Shown here in pieces: positions 1 through 8,438 of a stretch of DNA of 64,000 nucleotides. Where the stretch lies: contig NZ_JAJISP010000008.1 in NCBI RefSeq assembly GCF_022132145.1, positions 186,001 to 250,000 on the forward strand, read 5' to 3'. How positions within the stretch are numbered: position 1 is the stretch's first letter; every line of letters begins with the position of its first letter. A model generated the notes under the pieces. That model did not search any database. It saw only the letters and a program-made list of their open reading frames with translations, and was not told where the DNA came from. Origin of the DNA: Pseudomonas sp. MMS21 TM103. GTDB lineage: Bacteria > Pseudomonadota > Gammaproteobacteria > Pseudomonadales > Pseudomonadaceae. The translations under genes were made by a program, and so were the position numbers.

Positions 1-261
1 CCTTTCGAGGGTGCCGAATATGCCTGCGCGCCGCATGCCGGAGTGGTGAGTTTTCTGCAACCGGTGGGGGCGCGGGTCAAGGCCGGCGATCCGCTGTTCG
101 AGGTGATCGATCCGCTCAGCGATCGCCACAGCACCGTCTGCGCCTCCACCGACGGTGTGCTTTACGTTCGTGAACGGATGCGCTTTGCCCAACCCGGTCT
201 ATGGTTGGCCAAGGTCGCCGGTCGTACCCCTATTCGCCAGGGTCGCTTGCTCAGCGACTGA
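1..261 (+). CDS. Succinylglutamate desuccinylase/aspartoacylase-family protein, C-terminal part
   Basis: Reading frame 1 is open from the window edge to a TGA, giving the last 86 residues of a protein that starts upstream. The visible part (CAPHAGVVSF, then VGARVKAGDPLFEVIDP) is the beta-rich, lipoyl-like C-terminal domain of AstE/aspartoacylase-type zinc hydrolases. The zinc-binding N-terminal domain is outside the window, so activity cannot be judged. The gene directly precedes aotP, as I recall for PA0891 in the P. aeruginosa aot operon, which suggests a role with imported arginine derivatives. The family call is good; the substrate is not known. Confidence 0.75.
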   Translation, partial: PFEGAEYACAPHAGVVSFLQPVGARVKAGDPLFEVIDPLSDRHSTVCASTDGVLYVRERMRFAQPGLWLAKVAGRTPIRQGRLLSD

Positions 262-279
262 TTCAAGAGAGTGGAAACC

Positions 280-1044
280 ATGTACAAACTCGAAGTTCAG
301 GATCTGCACAAGCGCTACGGCAGTCACGAAGTACTCAAGGGCGTGTCCCTGGCGGCCAAGGCCGGTGACGTGATCAGCATCATCGGCTCCAGCGGCTCGG
401 GCAAGAGTACCTTCCTGCGTTGCATCAACCTGCTCGAGCAGCCCCACGGTGGCAAGATTCTGCTCAACGGCGAAGAGCTGAAGCTGGTAGCCAACAAGGA
501 GGGCGCGCTCAAGGCCGCCGATCCCAAGCAGTTGCAGCGCATGCGTTCGCGGCTGGCCATGGTGTTCCAGCATTTCAATCTGTGGTCGCACATGAGCGCC
601 CTGGAAAACGTCATGGAAGCGCCGGTGCATGTCCTCGGTATCGCCAAGGCCGAAGCCCGGGAAAAAGCCGAGCATTACCTGAACAAGGTCGGTGTGGCCC
701 ATCGCAAGGATGCCTACCCGGCGCACATGTCCGGCGGTGAGCAGCAGCGCGTGGCGATCGCCCGTGCCCTGGCCATGGAGCCGGAAGTGATGCTGTTCGA
801 CGAACCGACCTCGGCCCTCGATCCCGAGCTGGTCGGCGAGGTGCTCAAGGTCATGCAGGATCTGGCTCAGGAAGGTCGCACCATGGTGGTGGTGACGCAC
901 GAAATGGGCTTTGCTCGCGAAGTGTCCAACCAGTTGGTATTCCTCCACAAGGGGGTGGTCGAGGAGCGTGGCGACCCGCGCGAAGTGTTGGTCAATCCAC
1001 AATCGGAACGCCTCCAGCAGTTCCTCTCTGGTAGCCTTAAGTGA
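280..1044 (+). CDS. aotP: Arginine/ornithine ABC transporter ATP-binding protein AotP
   Basis: A 254-residue cytoplasmic ATPase that would energise uptake of arginine and ornithine with AotJ, AotQ and AotM, which must lie upstream of the window. Walker A is GSSGSGKST at residues 36-44, the ABC signature SGGEQQR begins near residue 151, and Walker [11 protein letters not shown] follows. The sequence is very close to what I remember of P. aeruginosa AotP, including the first residues [17 protein letters not shown] at 280 is preferred over an in-frame GTG at 271 because it matches the family N-terminus. It follows the upstream gene by only 18 nt and precedes argR, so it is the last transporter gene of the operon. 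Confidence 0.93.
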   Translation: MYKLEVQDLHKRYGSHEVLKGVSLAAKAGDVISIIGSSGSGKSTFLRCINLLEQPHGGKILLNGEELKLVANKEGALKAADPKQLQRMRSRLAMVFQHFNLWSHMSALENVMEAPVHVLGIAKAEAREKAEHYLNKVGVAHRKDAYPAHMSGGEQQRVAIARALAMEPEVMLFDEPTSALDPELVGEVLKVMQDLAQEGRTMVVVTHEMGFAREVSNQLVFLHKGVVEERGDPREVLVNPQSERLQQFLSGSLK

Positions 1045-1085
1045 GCGGCATACCCTTGTCCGCCAACAGAGCCTAAACTGCCCCC

Positions 1086-2066
1086 ATGACTGCCCATCGA
1101 ATCGGCTTCCTGCTTTGGCCCAACTGCAAACCCCTGACCTTGGCCCTGGCCGAGGAGGCCTTGCACGTTGCCCAGCGTGTCCACCCGGACGTGGTCTACG
1201 AACTGTCGTTCATTCACGCCGAGCCCCCGGCCGAAGGTGCCTGGCGTCTCCCGGGAGAAGCCTGGGTGGGCAAGCTGGACGGTTTGCATAAGCTCTTCCT
1301 GCTCGCCGACGAGCCGCCTGCACCCATGCCCCTGGCCTTGTCCAGCGCGCTCAAGCACCTGGTGCGTGCTGGTTGCGTGATCGGCGCGATATCCGCCGGG
1401 GTCTATCCACTGGCGCAACTGGGCCTGCTCGATGGTTACCGCGCCGCCGTGCACTGGCGCTGGCAGGACGATTTCAGCGAACGTTTCCCCAAGGTCATCG
1501 CCACCAGCCACCTGTTCGACTGGGATCGTGATCGCCTCAGCGCATGCGGCGGTCTGGCCGTGCTCGATTTGCTCCTGGCTTTGCTGGCCCGTGATCACGG
1601 CGCCGAGCTGGCTGGCGCGGTTTCGGAAGAGCTGGTGGTCGAGCGTATTCGCGAGGGCAGCGAGCGTCAGCGCATTCCGTTGCAGAACCGTTTGGGCTCC
1701 AGCCATCCCAAGCTGACCCAGGCGGTGCTGTTGATGGAGGCGAATATCGAAGAACCGCTGACCACCGACGAAATCGCCCAGCATGTCTGCGTGTCACGGC
1801 GCCAGTTGGAGCGCATTTTCAAGCAGTACCTGAATCGGGTGCCCAGCCAGTACTACCTGGAGCTGCGCCTGAACAAGGCACGCCAGCTGCTGATGCAGAC
1901 CAGCAAGTCGATCATCCAGATCGGCCTGTCCTGTGGCTTCTCCTCCGGCCCGCACTTCTCCAGCGCCTACCGCAACTTCTTCGGCGCCACCCCGCGCGAA
2001 GACCGCAATCAGCGGCGCAGCAACAGCCCCTTCGAACTCACCTCGGCGCCGGTCGAGCGCGGTTAA
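1086..2066 (+). CDS. argR: Arginine-responsive AraC-family regulator ArgR
   Basis: A 326-residue regulator with an N-terminal DJ-1/PfpI-like (GATase1-type) sensor domain and a C-terminal AraC double helix-turn-helix (about residues 215-315, with CVSRRQLERIFKQYL and the GFSSGPHFSSAYRNFFG signature). In P. aeruginosa ArgR, unrelated to E. coli ArgR, senses arginine and controls the aot and aru operons and its own operon. The match in sequence and position, 41 nt after aotP, makes orthology very likely. No ArgR operator can be assigned, because the operon promoter is upstream of the window. Confidence 0.93.
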   Translation: MTAHRIGFLLWPNCKPLTLALAEEALHVAQRVHPDVVYELSFIHAEPPAEGAWRLPGEAWVGKLDGLHKLFLLADEPPAPMPLALSSALKHLVRAGCVIGAISAGVYPLAQLGLLDGYRAAVHWRWQDDFSERFPKVIATSHLFDWDRDRLSACGGLAVLDLLLALLARDHGAELAGAVSEELVVERIREGSERQRIPLQNRLGSSHPKLTQAVLLMEANIEEPLTTDEIAQHVCVSRRQLERIFKQYLNRVPSQYYLELRLNKARQLLMQTSKSIIQIGLSCGFSSGPHFSSAYRNFFGATPREDRNQRRSNSPFELTSAPVERG

Positions 2067-2325
2067 CCTGTCATCGTGGGCATAGGCGTGCGCCGGTGGC
2101 AGCTTGCTATGCGCTAGCGGCATGCCGTAACCCGGCATGGCTCCAGCGGAGCGGGCGCGGGGATGAGTGGTGAAGCCTGACGGCCATCTGGTCGTGTGAC
2201 AGCCATTGTCCCCGTACCGTTGGCATCTGCCGACCCGGCCGGCGGTCAGTCCGCTTCGCCCTGATAGCAATTTGCTGTTTCGTTTGTTGTCCAATTCAGC
2301 AGGTCATCGCGAAGGAGTCCCCTCC

Positions 2326-3192
2326 ATGAGGTTGCGCTTGTTGCTCCTGTTCATCCTGTTTTTGCCGCTCTCTGCCTGCACCGTATATTCAGGGGGGTAC
2401 GGCGGTTATCGGCCGCCCTACGATCCACCCCCGTACGGCCAATGGCGCTGGGACCCGGAGCTGAGGGTCTACGTGAGCCTCGGCCACGCCCACCTCTACT
2501 TTGGCGAGCGCTACTACTACCGCTGGCGCGACGGCGGCTGGTACTGGTCCAGCCGCTATGACGGCCCCTGGCAAGTGCGTGACTATCGCCATGTTCCGCC
2601 TCGCTTGTACAAGAAATACCCCGCGCAAAAAGGCGCGCCGGGGTATGGAAATAACCGCGGCGACCGCTACCAGGGTCAAGGATATGATCGAAGAAAGGGC
2701 GATCCCCGTTACCGGGATCAGGACTGGGAGCGAGGACGAGGTGATCCCCGCTACCGGGATCAGGGTCGGGAGCGCAGGCAGGGCGATCCCCGCTACCGGG
2801 ATCAGGGCCGGGAGCGAGGGCAGGTCGATCCCCGCTACCAGGGTCAGGGCCGGGAGCGAGGGCAGGGCGATTCCCGCTACCGGGATCAGGGTCGGGAGCG
2901 CAGGCAGGGCGATCCCCGCTACCAGGGTCAGGGCCGGGAGCGAGGGCAGGGTGATCCCCGTTACCAGGATCAGGGGCGGGAGCGAAGACAGGGCGATCCC
3001 CGCTACCAGGGGCAGGACCGCGAGCGAAGACAGGGCGATCCCCGTTACCGGGATCAGGGCCGGGAGCGAGGGCAGAGCAACAGCCAGCTGCAAGGCAAGG
3101 GCTCGATCAAGCGTGTTCCGCAAGGCCAGCCTGCGAACCAGGGTGGCAACAACAAGCGGGGTCAATGGCAGCAGCAAAACCAGGGCCAATAG
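2326..3192 (+). CDS. Putative lipoprotein with a nine-copy 14-residue repeat
   Basis: The 288-residue product begins with a lipoprotein signal (hydrophobic run ending LSAC near residue 19), so it should be lipidated at that cysteine. The start at 2326 has GAAGGAG 8 nt upstream. Residues about 40-100 contain an aromatic segment (RDGGWYWSSRYDGPWQ) of the kind found in small Pseudomonas envelope proteins. Residues 126-251 are nine consecutive copies of a 14-residue unit like DPRYRDQGRERRQG, highly charged and probably disordered. A Q/N-rich tail follows. No function can be assigned. The repeats suggest adhesion, peptidoglycan or polyanion contact, but that is a guess. Confidence 0.8.
   Translation: MRLRLLLLFILFLPLSACTVYSGGYGGYRPPYDPPPYGQWRWDPELRVYVSLGHAHLYFGERYYYRWRDGGWYWSSRYDGPWQVRDYRHVPPRLYKKYPAQKGAPGYGNNRGDRYQGQGYDRRKGDPRYRDQDWERGRGDPRYRDQGRERRQGDPRYRDQGRERGQVDPRYQGQGRERGQGDSRYRDQGRERRQGDPRYQGQGRERGQGDPRYQDQGRERRQGDPRYQGQDRERRQGDPRYRDQGRERGQSNSQLQGKGSIKRVPQGQPANQGGNNKRGQWQQQNQGQ
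2701..3078 (+). repeat. Tandem repeat, nine copies of 42 bp
   Basis: Nine uninterrupted 42-bp units each start with GATCCCCG (one has GATTCCCG) and encode the 14-residue repeat of the lipoprotein. Differences are mainly single substitutions, with alternation of RDQ and QGQ and of RRQ and RGQ, which points to duplication and gene conversion. The unit length is a multiple of three, so copy-number change would keep the reading frame. Confidence 0.95.
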
Positions 3193-3378
3193 CTGTATTG
3201 ATACGAACGCAGGTGGCAGCCCGGGGGCTAACCCGGGCGACAGTTTCTGCGCGTCGGCCTCGGCGCAGTCAGCCAACTGATGCAGTGGCGCTTGCGGATT
3301 CGGCGCTTCGAACTCATGTTGCTGCCTGGTCAGGCGTTGCTGCCAAGGGCCGGCCAATGCGCGTCTGCGAACGCCGGG

Positions 3379-4218
3379 TCAAGCTTGCTCATGCGCCCGC
3401 ACTGGATACAGCGCACTGCCGCAACGGTTGCAAAAGGCTGCGGCGCTGTCATGCCGATCTTTGTCACAGTGCGGGCAGCGATGATCGAGTTGGCCGTCGG
3501 CGCGCATCGCCGTTGCCAGTTCCGCGGTAAAGATCCCGGTGGGTACGGCGATGATCGAATAACCCGTGATCATCACCAGGGTCGACAGTGCCTGACCTAG
3601 CGGGGTTTTCGGCACTATGTCGCCAAAGCCCACGGTGGTCAGGGTGACCACCGCCCAGTAGATGCCTTTGGGGATGCTGCTGAAGCCATTTGCCGGGCCT
3701 TCGACCACGTACATCAGGGTGCCGAACACGGTTACCAGGGTGGCGATGGTGGCGAAGAACACGATGATCTTCTGCCGGCTACCGCGCAGCGCGGTGAGCA
3801 GGAAATTGGCCTGGCGCAGGTAGGGGCTCAGCTTGAGTACGCGGAACACCCGCAGCATGCGGATCACCCGGATGATCAGCAGGTACTGGGCGTCGGCGAA
3901 AAGCAGGGCGAGGATCGCCGGCAGAATCGCCAGCAGGTCGATTAAGCCGAAAAAGCTGAAGGCATAGCGCAGCGGCTTGGGCGAGCAGTACAGGCGCACG
4001 AGGTACTCGATGGCGAACAAGGCGGTAAAGCCCCATTCGAAGGCCTTCAGCCAGGCGCTATGTTGATCGTGAACGCTACTCACACTGTCGAGCATCACCA
4101 CTACCAGGCTGGCCAGGATGGTCAGCAACAGCCAATTGTCGAAGCGTTGCCCGGCGGGGGTGTCGGTGTGGAAGATGATGATGTACAGGCGCTGGCGCCA
4201 GTTGTCTGAGCTACTCAT
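3379..4218 (-). CDS. Voltage-gated-type potassium channel with C-terminal zinc ribbon
   Basis: A 279-residue inner-membrane protein of the six-helix Kv-like bacterial family. S4 carries regularly spaced arginines (RVIRMLRVFRVLK, residues 117-129). The pore has the selectivity filter TVGFGD at 195-200. The cytoplasmic tail ends in a four-cysteine zinc-ribbon motif (C248, C251, C263, C266). The ATG at 4218 is preferred to a TTG 36 nt further upstream. This matches PA1496 as I recall it, at the edge of the glyoxylate cluster. It is convergent with the lipoprotein gene and transcribed away from the urea transporter. The zinc ribbon could be a regulatory or assembly module. Confidence 0.85.
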   Translation of the reverse strand: MSSSDNWRQRLYIIIFHTDTPAGQRFDNWLLLTILASLVVVMLDSVSSVHDQHSAWLKAFEWGFTALFAIEYLVRLYCSPKPLRYAFSFFGLIDLLAILPAILALLFADAQYLLIIRVIRMLRVFRVLKLSPYLRQANFLLTALRGSRQKIIVFFATIATLVTVFGTLMYVVEGPANGFSSIPKGIYWAVVTLTTVGFGDIVPKTPLGQALSTLVMITGYSIIAVPTGIFTAELATAMRADGQLDHRCPHCDKDRHDSAAAFCNRCGSALYPVRAHEQA

Positions 4219-4381
4219 GGTGGATTGTGTTTTCCCTTGCGACTCGGCTGGCAACGACTATGCCCGCCAGCCTAGGGAGTTCTACCGCTGCAATGCAAGC
4301 GCTCTGCGGTTGTGAGCGTATCGAGCGCCGCCACGCTTGTTTGGAGGCCGCCGCAGTAGGCGCGCGTTTTTCCACAAACTC

Positions 4382-5299
4382 TCAGTCGGGGCGCGCTGGC
4401 GTGCAGTCGACGGCGGCCTGGCGTAGCACTCGCTGGCTGGCCTGGATCAGCCAGCAGGCGAGGATGAATGGCAGGGTCAGCGGCGGCAGGCCGAGGGCAC
4501 CGAAGCCCGGCTGCAGGAGCAGGGCAAGGCAGATTCCCAGCAGCGGCGCCCACGGCTGGCGATGCATCTGGTTCAAGGCGATGGCCGCCAACGTCGCGTT
4601 GTAGCCATAGAGGCCGGCGAGGGCGCTGTGCTGTTCCCAGCCCTGATACAGCGCCAGGCTCAAGCCAGCGGCGGAACCGAGCAGCGCCCAGAGCGCGGCG
4701 CGGCGGTCGGCCAGCAGCACACCGAGCCACAGGCACAGCCCGGCTAGGGGCTGGTCGAGGAAGATCACCTGGCCCAGGCCGCGCAGCAGTGCCTGCAGGG
4801 TGGCAAGCCAGTCGAGGCCATGCGCCGCGGTGAGCGGGTAGCCGTGCAACTGTAGGTGCAGTGGCTGCGCCAGCCACAGCAGTAGCCAGCTCAGGGCGAC
4901 GAAGGGAAAGGTAAAGGCCGGCAGCCACTGACGTTCGCGCATGCCGCGCATCCAGGGCGCGAGAACCAGGCTGGACAGGCCTGCGCCGAGGATGATCAGC
5001 ACTGGCAGCAGCGGCGACCAACTGAATTGCACGCTGATCAGCATTCCCAGGAGGATGCCGTTGTAGCCGTATAACCCCGCGTCGATGTCGGCCTGCGGGT
5101 AACCGCGGCGCCGCGCCGTGAGCATGCTGCAGCCGCCGCCGAGCAAGGCGCCGCCGAGCAGGTGCGGCGCACCGATGAGGATCGCCAGCACCACCAGCAG
5201 GCCGCAGCCGGCGTGACTAAGCAGGAAAATCTGGCTGAAGCCGTTGAGCAGCGCGCGCAAGCCATGTCGCGCACGGGGTGGCAGAGAGAGCTGGTGCAT
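4382..5299 (-). CDS. Urea transporter (UT family)
   Basis: A 305-residue, very hydrophobic protein with an internal duplication typical of urea channels: the two halves carry GLYGYNGILLGM and GLYGYNATLAAIAL, and the first half also has LPAFTFPFVALSW. These are hallmark segments of the UT family, which passes urea down its gradient across the inner membrane. The gene lies downstream of pyk on the same strand, after a terminator. Urea is released twice during allantoate and ureidoglycolate breakdown by enzymes encoded 20 kb away, so export or recapture of urea fits the context. No urease genes are in the window. Confidence 0.85.
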   Translation of the reverse strand: MHQLSLPPRARHGLRALLNGFSQIFLLSHAGCGLLVVLAILIGAPHLLGGALLGGGCSMLTARRRGYPQADIDAGLYGYNGILLGMLISVQFSWSPLLPVLIILGAGLSSLVLAPWMRGMRERQWLPAFTFPFVALSWLLLWLAQPLHLQLHGYPLTAAHGLDWLATLQALLRGLGQVIFLDQPLAGLCLWLGVLLADRRAALWALLGSAAGLSLALYQGWEQHSALAGLYGYNATLAAIALNQMHRQPWAPLLGICLALLLQPGFGALGLPPLTLPFILACWLIQASQRVLRQAAVDCTPARPD

Positions 5300-5328
5300 G
5301 CGGGTTCGGCCTGAATAAAAACCTGAAT

Positions 5329-5354
5329 AAAAAAGCGGCGCCGATCAGGGCGCC
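5329..5354 (-). terminator. Rho-independent terminator after pyk
   Basis: Read on the minus strand, GGCGCC, a 6-nt loop and GGCGCC are followed by GC and six T. The site lies about 160 nt past the pyk stop and just before the urea transporter start, so it should separate the two transcripts. Confidence 0.7.
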
Positions 5355-5515
5355 TGGGAGTTTGCTGGCCGGTATGCAGCGGCGGCGTAGGGCGCTACTC
5401 GCTGCGGGCAGTACTACGTGGATTTGCGTCGCGGCGCAGATGAATGGCGGCTTGTCGCTCCGCTCCGAAGCCGCCCCACTTCCCAGCCGAACGCCGCCCG
5501 GATCGCCCTATGACT

Positions 5516-6931
5516 TCAATGCAGGGTTTCGATCCTCAGGCTGTTGGTGCTGCCGGGCTGGCCGAAGGGCTCGCCGGCGGTGATGACCAGGGTGTCGCCG
5601 CGCTGCGCCATGCCTTGGGCCTGGGCGATTTCCAGGGCGGTACTGGTGACTTCCTCGACCTTGTGCAGGCGCTCGTTGACCACCGAATAGATTCCCCAGG
5701 CCACCGTCAGGCGACGTGCGGTATTCAGGTTCGGCGTCAGGCTGAGGATCGCCGCCGTCGGTCGTTCGCGCGATGCGCGCAGGCTGCTGGCACCGGATTC
5801 GGTGTAATTGACCAGCGCGGCCACCGGCAGGATCGAACTGATCCTGCGGATCGCGCAGCTGATCGCATCGGAGGCGGTGGCTTCGGCCTGCGGCCGGCCG
5901 ACGTCGAGCTGGGCCTGGAAGTCCGGGCCGCTTTCCACCTGACGAATGATCTTGCTCATCATCTGCACCGCTTCCAGCGGGTAGTCGCCGGAGGCGGTTT
6001 CCGCCGAGAGCATCACCGCGTCGGCGCCTTCGGCCACGGCGTTGGCCACGTCGGTGACTTCGGCGCGGGTCGGTGCCGGCGAGAAGCGCATGGACTCGAG
6101 CATCTGCGTGGCCACCACCACCGGTTTGCCGAGCTGGCGGCAGGTGCGGATGATGTCCTTCTGGATGCGCGGCACGTTCTCCGCCGGCACTTCTACGCCC
6201 AGGTCGCCACGGGCGACCATGATCGCGTCACACAGGCGGGCGATTTCCTCCAGATGGATCACGGCCGAGGGTTTCTCGATCTTGGCCATCAGGAAGGCTT
6301 GGTCGCCAATCAGTTCGCGCGCTTCGATGATGTCTTCCGGGCGTTGGACGAACGACAGAGCCACCCAGTCCACCCCTAACGCCAGGCCGAATGCCAGGTC
6401 GCGGCGGTCCTTCTCGGTCAGCGGCGACAGCTGCAGAACGGCCTCCGGCACGTTGACGCCCTTGCGGTCGGACAGTTCGCCGCCGGCAATCACTTCGGTG
6501 ATCACCGCGTCGGCTTCCTTGGCGGACACCCGTAGGCGCAGGCGACCGTCGTCGAGCAGCAGGCTCATGCCCGGTTGCAGGGCTTCGATGATTTCCGGGT
6601 GCGGCAGGTTGACCCGCTGGGCGTTGCCCGGGGTGCTGTCCAGGTCCAGGCGCAATGTCTGCCCGCGTTGCAGGTTGACCTTGCCATCCTCGAAGCGGCC
6701 GACGCGCAGCTTCGGCCCTTGCAGGTCCATGAGGATGCCGATCGGGGTGTTCAGCTGCTGTTCGACTTCGCGCACCCAGTCGTAGCGCTGGGCGTGGTCG
6801 GCGTGTTCGCCATGGCTGAAGTTGAGGCGGAACAGGTTGACCCCGGCTTCGACCAACTGGCGAATGTCATCGATGGTTTTGATCGCAGGGCCGAGGGTGG
6901 CGAGTATCTTTACTTTTTTATTCGGGATCAT
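5516..6931 (-). CDS. pyk: Pyruvate kinase
   Basis: A 471-residue cytoplasmic enzyme making pyruvate and ATP from phosphoenolpyruvate. The N-terminus is KVKILATLGPA. The barrel contains LFRLNFSHGEH, MAKIEKPSA with the catalytic lysine, and MVARGDLGVEVP. The B domain is also present, and the size is standard for the PykF type. Its ATG overlaps the stop of the glycerate kinase gene by one base (TAATG), so translation is probably coupled. Placement at the end of the gcl-hyi-glxR-kinase series makes it the terminal step from glycerate to pyruvate; it is the PA1498 position in P. aeruginosa. Pseudomonas usually has a second pyruvate kinase elsewhere. Confidence 0.95.
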   Translation of the reverse strand: MIPNKKVKILATLGPAIKTIDDIRQLVEAGVNLFRLNFSHGEHADHAQRYDWVREVEQQLNTPIGILMDLQGPKLRVGRFEDGKVNLQRGQTLRLDLDSTPGNAQRVNLPHPEIIEALQPGMSLLLDDGRLRLRVSAKEADAVITEVIAGGELSDRKGVNVPEAVLQLSPLTEKDRRDLAFGLALGVDWVALSFVQRPEDIIEARELIGDQAFLMAKIEKPSAVIHLEEIARLCDAIMVARGDLGVEVPAENVPRIQKDIIRTCRQLGKPVVVATQMLESMRFSPAPTRAEVTDVANAVAEGADAVMLSAETASGDYPLEAVQMMSKIIRQVESGPDFQAQLDVGRPQAEATASDAISCAIRRISSILPVAALVNYTESGASSLRASRERPTAAILSLTPNLNTARRLTVAWGIYSVVNERLHKVEEVTSTALEIAQAQGMAQRGDTLVITAGEPFGQPGSTNSLRIETLH

Positions 6932-8202
6932 TATTGCTTGCTCTCGAGAATCAGAATGGCGCGAAAATCGTTGACGTTGGTGCGGGTCGGTCCGGTGACG
7001 ATCAGCGCGTCGAGGGCGGCGAAGTAGCCATAGCCGTTGTTGTTGTCCAGCTCGTCGCTGCTACTCAGGCCCAATGCGGTCGCACGCGCGTAACTATCAG
7101 GGGTCATCAGGGCGCCGGCGTTGTCTTCCGAACCGTCGATGCCGTCGGTGTCGCCGGCCAGGGCGTAGACCCCGGGCAGGCCCTTGAGGCTGTCGGTCAG
7201 GCTGAGGAGGAACTCGGCGTTGCGTCCACCGCGGCCATTGCCTCGCACCGTCACGGTGGTCTCGCCGCCGGAGAGAATCACACAGGGCGCCTGGATCGGC
7301 TGACCGTGCAGCAGCACCTGCCTGGCGATGCCGGCATGCACCTTGGCCACCTCACGCGACTCACCCTCCAGGTCGCCGAGGATCAGCGTGGCAAAACCGG
7401 CGGCCTCGGCCCTGGCGGCAGCAGCGTCGAGTGATTGCTGCGGCGCGGCGATCAGCTGAAAGTGGCTGCGCGCGAGGCAGGGATCGCCCGGCTTGACCGT
7501 TTCCGAGCGCGGATCCTGCAGCCAGGCGCTGACCGTGCTCGGGATCTCGATGGCGTAGCGGCCGAGAATCGCCAAGGCCTGGGCCGAGGTGGTGGGGTCG
7601 GCCACGGTCGGGCCGGAGGCGATCACCGTGGGCTCATCGCCCGGTACGTCGGAAATCGCGTAGGTATAGACGCTGGCCGGCCAGCAGGCCTTGGCCAGGC
7701 GGCCGCCCTTGATCGCCGAGAGGTGTTTGCGCACGCAGTTCATCTCGCCGATCGAGGCGCCTGACTTGAGCAGCGCCTTGTTGATCGCCTGTTTGTCCTT
7801 GAGGGTGATGCCATCGGCCGGCAGGGCGAGCAGGGAAGAACCGCCACCGGAGAGCAGGAAGATCACCCGGTCACTTTCCGTCAGGTCGCTGACCAGCTCC
7901 AGCACGCGGCGGGCCACCCGTTCTCCGGCGTCGTCCGGCACCGGGTGGGCGGCTTCCACCACCTCGATGCGGCTGCAATTGGCGCCGTGCTCGTAGCGGG
8001 TCACCACCAGGCCGGAGACTTCGCCCTGCCATTCGCGCTCGATCACTTCGGCCATGGCCGCAGCGGCCTTGCCGGCGCCGATGACGATGACCCGGCCAGT
8101 GCGGTCGGCCGGCAGGCAGTCGGCCAGAACCTGGCGCGGGTGGGCGGCGTCGATGGCGCTGGCGAACAGCTCGCGCAACAGGCTTTGCGGATCGATGGGC
8201 AT
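6931..8202 (-). CDS. ttuD: Glycerate 2-kinase (TtuD/GckA, MOFRL family)
   Basis: A 423-residue member of the DUF4147-MOFRL family. It phosphorylates D-glycerate to 2-phosphoglycerate, although older annotations call it hydroxypyruvate reductase. Motifs include LLSGGGSSLLALP in the N-terminal domain, GGETTVTVRGNGRGGRNAE before the linker, and ALAGDTDGIDGSEDNAG in the MOFRL domain. The ATG at 8202 has AAGAGAG upstream and gives the usual length; an in-frame extension to 8274 would run into a large palindrome and is unlikely. It follows glxR after 236 nt and overlaps pyk by one base. It feeds glycerate from GlxR into lower glycolysis. Confidence 0.9.
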   Translation of the reverse strand: MPIDPQSLLRELFASAIDAAHPRQVLADCLPADRTGRVIVIGAGKAAAAMAEVIEREWQGEVSGLVVTRYEHGANCSRIEVVEAAHPVPDDAGERVARRVLELVSDLTESDRVIFLLSGGGSSLLALPADGITLKDKQAINKALLKSGASIGEMNCVRKHLSAIKGGRLAKACWPASVYTYAISDVPGDEPTVIASGPTVADPTTSAQALAILGRYAIEIPSTVSAWLQDPRSETVKPGDPCLARSHFQLIAAPQQSLDAAAARAEAAGFATLILGDLEGESREVAKVHAGIARQVLLHGQPIQAPCVILSGGETTVTVRGNGRGGRNAEFLLSLTDSLKGLPGVYALAGDTDGIDGSEDNAGALMTPDSYARATALGLSSSDELDNNNGYGYFAALDALIVTGPTRTNVNDFRAILILESKQ

Positions 8203-8234
8203 GACAGGCTCTCTTGTAATCGCGGATTCAATTT

Positions 8235-8282
8235 CGATTCTAGTGCGCAGCGTCCGCGAGCGGGCGCTGCGCACTAGAATCG
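8235..8282. repeat. 48-bp near-perfect palindrome
   Basis: Outer arms of 18 bp, CGATTCTAGTGCGCAGCG and its exact complement, flank a T/G wobble and inner arms CCGC/GCGG around a 2-base centre. It lies in the glxR to glycerate kinase gap, upstream of the kinase start. In RNA it would be a very stable hairpin and could reduce read-through or protect mRNA ends. There is no T tract, so it is not a typical terminator. Confidence 0.85.
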
Positions 8283-8334
8283 ACCCACCCGGCAGTCAGG
8301 CCGTGACACCGCCTGCCGGACAGATCGAAAGGGG

Positions 8335-8378
8335 CAGCGGCTGACTGCTCCAACCTATCTTGGCTCAGTCAGCCGCTG
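8335..8378. repeat. Inverted repeat with 13-bp arms
   Basis: CAGCGGCTGACTG and its exact complement are separated by 18 bases. It lies 60 nt past the glxR stop in transcription direction and precedes the large palindrome, so the intergenic RNA would contain two strong hairpins. Differential expression of glxR and the downstream kinase is a possible consequence. Confidence 0.75.
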
Positions 8379-8438
8379 TGTTGCTCGTTGCCCGCAGGCC
8401 GGGTTAGGTGTGGCTTAAACCGGTCTGCGCGGCCGTGC

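Noticed and set aside
2701-3078. Possible CRISPR array
   Set aside because: Repeats are contiguous and coding, without unique spacers.
2389-3357. Long minus-strand open frame opposite the repeat lipoprotein
   Set aside because: It stays open only because the 42-bp repeat lacks stops in several frames; the plus frame has an RBS and a lipoprotein signal.
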